Positions 55,083 to 64,000 of a stretch of DNA of 64,000 nucleotides are shown in pieces. The stretch comes from Molanna angustata. Lineage: Eukaryota > Arthropoda > Insecta > Trichoptera > Molannidae. The translations under genes were made by a program, and so were the position numbers. A model generated the notes under the pieces. That model was given only the letters and a program-made list of their open reading frames with translations, did no database searches and was not told where the DNA came from. The stretch is taken from the NCBI GenBank assembly GCA_963576475.1, contig OY754965.1:2515831-2579830 (forward strand), read 5' to 3'. How positions within the stretch are numbered: position 1 is the stretch's first letter; every line of letters starts with the position of its first letter.

Positions 55083-56010
55083 ATTTATTTATTTATTTAT
55101 TTATTTAATAATTTATTGGATACAACAGCTATAACAGTTACACAATTAAAGTAGATACATTTCAATATTTATGGCGCCAATAACTGCATCCATCATTTTA
55201 ACAATTACATAGAGTACATTTCAGTTTTTTTATTTTAAAAAATACAAAACGCAGAAATAAAAGATAAAAAGAGGGAAAGGGAGTATACGGGAAGTATGGG
55301 GAAGGGAAGAATTTAGTCGTCAAATAAAGGTTTTAAGTGTGATAATGATTCGAAAAAGATATAAAAAATTTACGTAGATTTATTGTTTTATATATATTTT
55401 TTTTTTTATATATGTAATCGTGAGTTAGTCAGTCAGTCAGTCCGCATGCTTATATTTGTAAGTGTGTGTGTACGTCATGTCTAGCCACAATAATAACACC
55501 AACACAGTGATACCGACAAAAAGCAATTTTTTTTTTTTAAATCTACCCGACTTTGTGTAATAATCTTGGCAACAGTGTATTGAAGATCGCTGTCCGTAAC
55601 TTGAGTTTTAAAAGGTTGTAGCACCCAAATTCGATACCATAATCAGTTTTTTTTAAAAATGTTTAGACTTGTAGTGAACGGGTCTAGATCTCTACAGTTT
55701 CTATTGTAACTCCTACAAACTCTATTTATATACGAATTTTGATGATAGTTTGTTCTGGATGGATCGGAATAAAATAAGCGCGGGTCACGTTGTTCTCTGA
55801 TCGGGCAATGGAATGGTAGGGCGCTTAATATGTCCGCACTATCTACGTTGTTATTCAAGATTTTGTGCAGGTAACACAGATCGATGATCAATCTTCGATT
55901 TTCCAGGGTATTAATTTTATAATATTGGAGAGCCTGGTTGTAATGATCAAAATGTAATCTATTCCGGTAATTCATTTGTTTTATAAACTTCTTTTGAATG
56001 CGTTCGATGG
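55083..56010 (-). mobile_element. Jockey-like LINE, 5'-truncated, inserted in the hAT element
   Basis: CAATTCTT at 55075-55082 and 56011-56018 is a probable TSD. The antisense tail is (TTTA)n at 55083-55106. The 110-codon minus frame 55643-55975 reads MNYRNRLHFDHYNQALQYYK INTLENRRLIIDLCYLHKIL, then LPFHCPIREQRDPRLFYS and INRVCRSYNRNCRDLDPF. In sense, IERIQKKFIKQ precedes it. This is the canonical thumb-tail region; the 3' UTR is about 560 bp and purine-rich near its end. Same clade as 28065 and 11028. Confidence 0.85.
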
Positions 56011-56055
56011 CAATTCTTTAATTAATTTAGTTATAGTGTGCTATATTAGTCAGTT

Positions 56056-56244
56056 CAGGGGGGCAAGTCTGGTTCAATCGGCGAAATCAAAACCCTAGTG
56101 ATTACCCATATCATGGATATAATTATTATATGGAGTTCAATAATATCTTCAGATGTCATATGTACTCCATACGATAATTATATCCATGATATGGGTAATC
56201 ACTAAGGTTTTGATTTCGCCGGTCGAACCAGACTTGCCTCCCTG
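56056..56244. mobile_element. Foldback MITE, CAGGGGGGCAAG family, copy 5
   Basis: CAGGGGGGCAAGTCTGGTTC at the left and CAGGGAGGCAAGTCTGGTTC (reverse complement of the right end) are nearly identical. The arms extend through GGCGAAATCAAAACCCTAGT GATTACCCATATCATGGATA TAATTAT to a short centre near 56150. It is the most symmetrical copy and defines the family ends. It is nested in the hAT element. Confidence 0.85.
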
Positions 56245-56665
56245 GTGTTTAAACTTACATTCTAAACTAGAAATTTTTACCAGTGAGAGCAATTAAAACC
56301 CAACTTTATAATATTAAGAATATAATATTTAAATCTAACTAAAAGAATCAATATAGGTAGTTTATTAATTTTAGTTTTAAAACTAATCTAATGAGATGGA
56401 TGAAATTGATGATTTTTAACAAGTTTGTTGATATCAGGTTCGATTTTACTCAAAAACATCAGTATCATACAGGGTAGAAATATATACTAATAATATAAAG
56501 TAAGTGAAATTACAAATCAAGTATCGCCCCCCTACACCACGCCAACGCCCCGCGTTTTTTTCTGGGCCCCTTAACGCCCCCCTCTAGGTCTACAACGCCC
56601 ACAAGGGGGCGTTATCGCCCACTTTGAGAAAGACTGAATTAAGTTTACTGAAATAATCAATATAG

Positions 56666-56869
56666 GGAAAGGATATTAGGAATTGGACGGAAAGAGAAAG
56701 AGGAGAGATTGCAAAACACTACTCACCAGAAGCCACAGAGGCATTCAGGGACTTTATTACTGATGATTTGAATCTAAAAATTAACGTATTACAGAGATCT
56801 ATATTCTTAAAGAACACATTGAAATTGTTACAAAGTTCTGTGAATAAAATTAATAATGAGAATCAATAA
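56666..56869 (+). CDS. Unrecognised 67-codon open segment, possible terminal exon
   Basis: After CAATATAG, a possible splice acceptor, the frame reads GKDIRNWTERERGEIAKHYS, PEATEAFRDFITDDLNLKIN, VLQRSIFLKNTLKLLQSSVN and KINNENQ, then TAA. It has no initiator methionine, a charged helix-prone composition and no stop in 67 codons, unusual for this AT-rich DNA. It starts 21 bp right of the hAT target duplication, so if real the hAT element sits in the preceding intron. I recognise no family; transposon-derived coding sequence is an alternative. Confidence 0.35.
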   Translation, partial: GKDIRNWTERERGEIAKHYSPEATEAFRDFITDDLNLKINVLQRSIFLKNTLKLLQSSVNKINNENQ

Positions 56870-57324
56870 AATTAACAAATTTAGAGAATTTATGCTGAAC
56901 TTTTTCTAATTTGTTAAATTAAAAAATAAGAAGTTTTAAATCGTTATTATTATAATTGTGTTATCGATGAAATAGATTCATGATGTATGTCATAATTATA
57001 ACAGTTTAAATTATGTTATTTTAAAAAAATACACATATTTTATAAGCTATTTAATGCACTCACTTGACCCTATTTTATACAGATGATTTTAAAATAAAAA
57101 TACAAATTAATTCATGGCACATCGGTACGCCAATGCAAATATTTTTTTTTATAAATTTTCAATTCAGTAATTTGTTTAAAATTAATATTGTTGGCAACAC
57201 TGCATTCATTTAATGTTACGTTACGCGACTGATGAAGTAATAAGTCGTTGAACAAATGGCAATAATATAGTGCTGTCAACACGGCTATATTATTATTACC
57301 ATACATTAATTATTGGAAATTCAT
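56870..57324. other. No recognised feature
   Basis: AT-rich. If the preceding segment is a last exon, the 3' UTR and poly(A) site would lie here; AATAAAAT occurs around 57,095, but this is not informative in such sequence. Confidence 0.35.
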
Positions 57325-57582
57325 GCCTGACGAAGAAAATATACAATGCGGATAGGAATGGATTGAGAGGCCGGGGCCGCCCAAGAAAAGGATGGCACGA
57401 CCATGTGAACGATATTCTGAAAGACGGAAATGTTAGAAGCATGTACAATAGACGAACATGTATGAGACGATGCATGAATGTTGACGAGGCGATGAATGTG
57501 TGCCAGGATAGAAAGATATGGCGTTCGGTTCTCTCTGCCTACCCCGTAAGGGACATGGCGTGATGGTATGTATGTATGTATG
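57325..57582 (+). mobile_element. RTE-type LINE tail, 13158 family
   Basis: From TGCCTGACGAAGAAAATATA CAATGCGG the frame runs GLRGRGRPRKGWHDHVNDIL, KDGNVRSMYNRRTCMRRCMN, VDEAMNVCQDRKIWRSVLSA and YPVRDMA, ending GGCGTGATGG(TATG)n. It is more strongly 5'-truncated than the copies at 13158 and 13775. Its last 80 codons are intact; the ATG frame 57270-57563 adds unrelated upstream codons. The 90-codon minus frame is antisense. Confidence 0.8.
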
Positions 57583-57764
57583 TAATTCATCAACTTTGTG
57601 TTTTAAACCTCGAATGAGTTATTTGATACGATCGGTTTAGAAGCGACAGCTTCTTCATCAGGATGCCATATAACGTGGAAACATCTGAATTAGTGACTCA
57701 TTGCGCTCAGTGTTATTTATTTATAAACATGTTGAACTACGGTTGAACCCCAATTTGATGAATT

Positions 57765-58149
57765 TTCTTATTTATAAACATGGATCAAGAGTTGAACAGT
57801 GATTCAACTCAAATGTCAAAATGAACCGGCGACGGGTGTAGTTTAACACTGGCTCAACTTGACATTTCACATTTCGATGGGCTTTTTTTAACATAAGAAA
57901 AACATAAAAAAGCTATTTTATCCATTAGAATTATTATTAATTAACATTGAACTCAAACAAAAATATCGAATGTCAAAAAATGCGATAGCTAGGGTTTGAC
58001 AGATCTCTCACGTGGCACGCACGTGTTCCGTGCCACGAATACTGTTCTGTGACCATGACAACCAACTAAAATAGAGTAAGATAGAGCAAGTAAGAAATAG
58101 AGCTCAAAATGGAGTTCAACTAAACTCGATTCAAATATTTTTTTATAAG
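57765..58149. mobile_element. MITE-like dispersed repeat, sister of 12895-13615
   Basis: The left end CTTATTTATAAACATGGATC AAGAGTTGAACAGTGATTCA and the right end, reverse-complemented, CTTATAAAAAAATATTTGAA TCGAGTTTAGTTGAACTC suggest imperfect terminal inverted repeats. The middle from ATTAACATTGAACTCAAACA to AGAAATAGAGCTCAAAATGG is about 90% like 12911-13095. CGTGGCAC...GTGCCACG (58012-58037) is an internal perfect hairpin. Non-coding. Confidence 0.65.
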
Positions 58150-58157
58150 TTTCATTT

Positions 58158-58400
58158 ACATACATGCATACCATCACGCCATGTCCCTTACGGGGTAAGC
58201 AGAGAGCACCGAGCGCCATACTTATCGATTTTTGTAAACATTCCTGGCTTCCTTTACATACATGCTCTTCGATTGTTCAAGCTTCGTATGTTTCCTTCTT
58301 TCAAAATATCATTCACATGGTCATGCCGTCCCTTTCTGAGGCGGCCCCTGCTAATCACTCCATCTCTTACACCCATGTATATTTTTTTGTTCAGTCGTAC
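58158..58400 (-). mobile_element. RTE-type LINE tail at the satellite's left edge
   Basis: CATACCATCACGCCATGTCC CTTACGGGGTAAGCAGAGAG then TCGATTGTTCAAGC, CAAAATATCATTCACATGGT and GAGGCGGCCCCTGC follow the antisense of the 13158 family. It stops at TTTTTTGTTCAGTCGTAC (58383-58400), directly joined to plus-strand Jockey-like LINE sequence. Confidence 0.7.
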
Positions 58401-61400
58401 ATTGATTCTCCTGCTCTCTTAAATTATATATCTTTCAACATCCCTACCTACACCTGTAGACACTAGACACACTCCTCTTTTATATTATATATCTTTCAAC
58501 ATCCCTACCTACACCTGTAGAACTAGACACACTCCTCTTTTATATTATATATCTTTCAACATCCCTACCTACACCTGTAGACACTAGACACACTCCTCTT
58601 TTATATTATATATCTTTCAACATCCCTACCTACACCTGTAGACACTAGACACACTCCTCTTTTATATTATATATCTTTCAACATCCCTACCTACACCTGT
58701 AGAACTAGACACACTCCTCTTTTATATTATATATCTTTCAACATCCCTACCTACACCTGTAGACACTAGACACACTCCTCTTTTATATTATATATCTTTC
58801 AACATCCCTACCTACACCTGTAGACACTAGACACAGACACACTCCTCTTTTATATTATATATCTTTCAACATCCCTACCTACACCTGTAGAACTAGACAC
58901 ACTCCTCTTTTATATTATATATCTTTCAACATCCCTACCTACACCTGTAGAACTAGACACACTCCTCTTTTATATTATATATCTTTCAACATCCCTACCT
59001 ACACCTGTAGACACTAGACACACTCCTCTTTTATATTATATATCTTTCAACATCCCTACCTACACCTGTAGAACTAGACACACTCCTCTTTTATATTATA
59101 TATCTTTCAACATCCCTACCTACACCTGTAGAACTAGACACACTCCTCTTTTATATTATATATCTTTCAACATCCCTACCTACACCTGTAGACACTAGAC
59201 ACACTCCTCTTTTATATTATATATCTTTCAACATCCCTACCTACACCTGTAGACACTAGACACACTCCTCTTTTATATTATATATCTTTCAACATCCCTA
59301 CCTACACCTGTAGACACTAGACACACTCCTCTTTTATATTATATATCTTTCAACATCCCTACCTACACCTGTAGACACTAGACACACTCCTCTTTTATAT
59401 TATATATCTTTCAACATCCCTACCTACACCTGTAGAACTAGACACACTCCTCTTTTATATTATATATCTTTCAACATCCCTACCTACACCTGTAGAACTA
59501 GACACACTCCTCTTTTATATTATATATCTTTCAACATCCCTACCTACACCTGTAGAACTAGACACACTCCTCTTTTATATTATATATCTTTCAACATCCC
59601 TACCTACACCTGTAGAACTAGACACACTCCTCTTTTATATTATATATCTTTCAACATCCCTACCTACACCTGTAGAACTAGACACACTCCTCTTTTATAT
59701 TATATATCTTTCAACATCCCTACCTACACCTGTAGACACTAGACACACTCCTCTTTTATATTATATATCTTTCAACATCCCTACCTACACCTGTAGACAC
59801 TAGACACACTCCTCTTTTATATTATATATCTTTCAACATCCCTACCTACACCTGTAGACACTAGACACACTCCTCTTTTATATTATATATCTTTCAACAT
59901 CCCTACCTACACCTGTAGACACTAGACACACTCCTCTTTTATATTATATATCTTTCAACATCCCTACCTACACCTGTAGAACTAGACACACTCCTCTTTT
60001 ATATTATATATCTTTCAACATCCCTACCTACACCTGTAGACACTAGACACACTCCTCTTTTATATTATATATCTTTCAACATCCCTACCTACACCTGTAG
60101 AACTAGACACACTCCTCTTTTATATTATATATCTTTCAACATCCCTACCTACACCTGTAGACACTAGACACACTCCTCTTTTATATTATATATCTTTCAA
60201 CATCCCTACCTACACCTGTAGACACTAGACACACTCCTCTTTTATATTATATATCTTTCAACATCCCTACCTACACCTGTAGAACTAGACACACTCCTCT
60301 TTTATATTATATATCTTTCAACATCCCTACCTACACCTGTAGAACTAGACACACTCCTCTTTTATATTATATATCTTTCAACATCCCTACCTACACCTGT
60401 AGACACTAGACACACTCCTCTTTTATATTATATATCTTTCAACATCCCTACCTACACCTGTAGAACTAGACACACTCCTCTTTTATATTATATATCTTTC
60501 AACATCCCTACCTACACCTGTAGACACTAGACACACTCCTCTTTTATATTATATATCTTTCAACATCCCTACCTACACCTGTAGACACTAGACACACTCC
60601 TCTTTTATATTATATATCTTTCAACATCCCTACCTACACCTGTAGAACTAGACACACTCCTCTTTTATATTATATATCTTTCAACATCCCTACCTACACC
60701 TGTAGAACTAGACACACTCCTCTTTTATATTATATATCTTTCAACATCCCTACCTACACCTGTAGAACTAGACACACTCCTCTTTTATATTATATATCTT
60801 TCAACATCCCTACCTACACCTGTAGACACTAGACACACTCCTCTTTTATATTATATATCTTTCAACATCCCTACCTACACCTGTAGAACTAGACACACTC
60901 CTCTTTTATATTATATATCTTTCAACATCCCTACCTACAGAACTAGACACACTCCTCTTTTATATTATATATCTTTCAACATCCCTACCTACACCTGTAG
61001 AACTAGACACACTCCTCTTTTATATTATATATCTTTCAACATCCCTACCTACACCTGTAGACACTAGACACACTCCTCTTTTATATTATATATCTTTCAA
61101 CATCCCTACCTACACCTGTAGAACTAGACACACTCCTCTTTTATATTATATATCTTTCAACATCCCTACCTACACCTGTAGACACTAGACACACTCCTCT
61201 TTTATATTATATATCTTTCAACATCCCTACCTACACCTGTAGAACTAGACACACTCCTCTTTTATATTATATATCTTTCAACATCCCTACCTACACCTGT
61301 AGACACTAGACACACTCCTCTTTTATATTATATATCTTTCAACATCCCTACCTACACCTGTAGAACTAGACACACTCCTCTTTTATATTATATATCTTTC

Positions 61401-64000
61401 AACATCCCTACCTACACCTGTAGACACTAGACACACTCCTCTTTTATATTATATATCTTTCAACATCCCTACCTACACCTGTAGAACTAGACACACTCCT
61501 CTTTTATATTATATATCTTTCAACATCCCTACCTACACCTGTAGACACTAGACACACTCCTCTTTTATATTATATATCTTTCAACATCCCTACCTACACC
61601 TGTAGAACTAGACACACTCCTCTTTTATATTATATATCTTTCAACATCCCTACCTACACCTGTAGACACTAGACACACTCCTCTTTTATATTATATATCT
61701 TTCAACATCCCTACCTACACCTGTAGAACTAGACACACTCCTCTTTTATATTATATATCTTTCAACATCCCTACCTACACCTGTAGAACTAGACACACTC
61801 CTCTTTTATATTATATATCTTTCAACATCCCTACCTACACCTGTAGAACTAGACACACTCCTCTTTTATATTATATATCTTTCAACATCCCTACCTACAC
61901 CTGTAGACACTAGACACACTCCTCTTTTATATTATATATCTTTCAACATCCCTACCTACACCTGTAGAACTAGACACACTCCTCTTTTATATTATATATC
62001 TTTCAACATCCCTACCTACACCTGTAGACACTAGACACACTCCTCTTTTATATTATATATCTTTCAACATCCCTACCTACACCTGTAGAACTAGACACAC
62101 TCCTCTTTTATATTATATATCTTTCAACATCCCTACCTACACCTGTAGACACTAGACACACTCCTCTTTTATATTATATATCTTTCAACATCCCTACCTA
62201 CACCTGTAGACACTAGACACACTCCTCTTTTATATTATATATCTTTCAACATCCCTACCTACACCTGTAGAACTAGACACACTCCTCTTTTATATTATAT
62301 ATCTTTCAACATCCCTACCTACACCTGTAGAACTAGACACACTCCTCTTTTATATTATATATCTTTCAACATCCCTACCTACACCTGTAGAACTAGACAC
62401 ACTCCTCTTTTATATTATATATCTTTCAACATCCCTACCTACACCTGTAGAACTAGACACACTCCTCTTTTATATTATATATCTTTCAACATCCCTACCT
62501 ACACCTGTAGAACTAGACACACTCCTCTTTTATATTATATATCTTTCAACATCCCTACCTACACCTGTAGAACTAGACACACTCCTCTTTTATATTATAT
62601 ATCTTTCAACATCCCTACCTACACCTGTAGAACTAGACACACTCCTCTTTTATATTATATATCTTTCAACATCCCTACCTACACCTGTAGACACTAGACA
62701 CACTCCTCTTTTATATTATATATCTTTCAACATCCCTACCTACACCTGTAGAACTAGACACACTCCTCTTTTATATTATATATCTTTCAACATCCCTACC
62801 TACACCTGTAGACACTAGACACACTCCTCTTTTATATTATATATCTTTCAACATCCCTACCTACACCTGTAGAACTAGACACACTCCTCTTTTATATTAT
62901 ATATCTTTCAACATCCCTACCTACACCTGTAGACACTAGACACACTCCTCTTTTATATTATATATCTTTCAACATCCCTACCTACACCTGTAGACACTAG
63001 ACACACTCCTCTTTTATATTATATATCTTTCAACATCCCTACCTACACCTGTAGACACTAGACACACTCCTCTTTTATATTATATATCTTTCAACATCCC
63101 TACCTACACCTGTAGAACTAGACACACTCCTCTTTTATATTATATATCTTTCAACATCCCTACCTACACCTGTAGACACTAGACACACTCCTCTTTTATA
63201 TTATATATCTTTCAACATCCCTACCTACACCTGTAGAACTAGACACACTCCTCTTTTATATTATATATCTTTCAACATCCCTACCTACACCTGTAGACAC
63301 TAGACACACTCCTCTTTTATATTATATATCTTTCAACATCCCTACCTACACCTGTAGAACTAGACACACTCCTCTTTTATATTATATATCTTTCAACATC
63401 CCTACCTACACCTGTAGACACTAGACACACTCCTCTTTTATATTATATATCTTTCAACATCCCTACCTACACCTGTAGAACTAGACACACTCCTCTTTTA
63501 TATTATATATCTTTCAACATCCCTACCTACACCTGTAGAACTAGACACACTCCTCTTTTATATTATATATCTTTCAACATCCCTACCTACACCTGTAGAC
63601 ACTAGACACACTCCTCTTTTATATTATATATCTTTCAACATCCCTACCTACACCTGTAGACACTAGACACACTCCTCTTTTATATTATATATCTTTCAAC
63701 ATCCCTACCTACACCTGTAGACACTAGACACACTCCTCTTTTATATTATATATCTTTCAACATCCCTACCTACACCTGTAGAACTAGACACACTCCTCTT
63801 TTATATTATATATCTTTCAACATCCCTACCTACACCTGTAGACACTAGACACACTCCTCTTTTATATTATATATCTTTCAACATCCCTACCTACACCTGT
63901 AGAACTAGACACACTCCTCTTTTATATTATATATCTTTCAACATCCCTACCTACACCTGTAGACACTAGACACACTCCTCTTTTATATTATATATCTTTC
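58401..64000. repeat. 60/61-bp satellite derived from LINE coding sequence, about 92 units, open at right
   Basis: The unit begins CTCTTTTATATTATATATCT TTCAACATCCCTACCTACAC, then CTGTAGACACTAGACACACTC (61 bp) or CTGTAGAACTAGACACACTC (60 bp). It runs to the last base of the window, so the true length is unknown. The first unit has ATTGATTCTCCTGCTCTCTT AAATTATATATC, matching the LINE at 28212-28243 more closely than later units do. Rare length variants: an extra six bases near 58,835 and a six-base loss near 60,938. Alternation of the 60 and 61 forms gives local 121-bp dimers (e.g. 61,080-61,680). A TAG in the unit and its length rule out coding. Confidence 0.97.

Larger units (their letters stand above)
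54971..56636. mobile_element. hAT-type element, 1,666 bp, perfect 8-bp TSD, containing two nested insertions
   Basis: AATTAAGT flanks both sides (54963-54970 and 56637-56644). The left end is CAGGGATTATCAAACTTATT and the right end, reverse-complemented, CAGTCTTTCTCAAAGTGGGC. Both have the CAG...TCTCAAA layout followed by CGCCCCC-type words that is frequent in hAT MITEs. Its own sequence is non-coding. Removing the LINE (55083-56010) and foldback MITE (56056-56244) leaves about 540 bp. It lies immediately left of a 67-codon open segment (56666). Confidence 0.85.

Noticed and set aside
58164..58466. 100-codon plus-strand frame
   Set aside because: It joins antisense RTE sequence to the first satellite unit; a by-product of the chimeric junction.
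58401..64000. Coding tandem repeat or CRISPR-like array
   Set aside because: The units contain TAG, have 60- and 61-bp lengths that break the frame, and there are no spacers.
1..64000. Telomeric (TTAGG)n, viral, LTR-retrotransposon or bacterial-type operon sequence
   Set aside because: I looked for TTAGG arrays, paired long terminal repeats, gag-pol frames and closely packed genes and saw none.

Overview
The window looks like gene-poor, repeat-dense nuclear DNA from an insect, most likely a moth or butterfly. The evidence is high AT content, tRNA-derived SINEs, 5'-truncated LINEs of Jockey/CR1-like and RTE type with (TTTA)n or (TATG)n ends, many foldback MITEs, frequent TAGGTACCTAC-like motifs, and a LINE 3' end (about 43,905-43,960) of a sort I associate with Lepidoptera. 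The order is an inference from memory, not a search. I recognise no intact host gene, rRNA, functional tRNA, CRISPR array or bacterial-type operon. Nearly every open frame longer than 60 codons is a LINE remnant or a chance frame in AT-rich DNA.

Layout. 0.3-3 kb: a foldback MITE carrying a second palindrome, a SINE, a 26-bp tandem array and a TA-flanked MITE. 5.6-14.2 kb: SINE and LINE tails, a second foldback MITE, two copies of a hairpin-headed unclassified repeat, and two RTE-tail insertions in opposite orientation, each with its own 13-bp target-site duplication (TSD) but sharing the same 5' end. 14.8-17.1 kb: a SINE split by a small hAT MITE with a perfect 8-bp TSD, then 27 nearly identical copies of a 64-bp satellite. 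17.2-32 kb: scattered SINE, LINE and RTE scraps, two PIF/Harbinger-like elements, a 1-kb hairpin-headed repeat and a GC-rich foldback element. 32.6-33 kb: a minisatellite whose units keep a 12-14-codon frame. 33-49 kb: more RTE, LINE and SINE fragments and another palindromic MITE. 49.6-51.7 kb: consecutive degenerate tandem arrays. 52-57 kb: nested insertions, including a 1.67-kb hAT element with perfect 8-bp TSDs that holds a LINE and a foldback MITE. 58.4-64 kb: a 60/61-bp satellite of about 92 units that runs off the window.

The main result is that the 58.4-64 kb satellite appears to have arisen from a short stretch of LINE reverse-transcriptase coding sequence. A single-copy relative of the founder sits at 28,065-28,424, where the boundaries of the future unit are marked by a repeated CTCTTTT. 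The other leads are the shared 5' end of the RTE-tail insertions, the in-frame minisatellite, and a 67-codon open segment just outside the hAT element that could be a terminal exon. The pieces do not form a pathway; they record successive transposition, nesting and tandem amplification.
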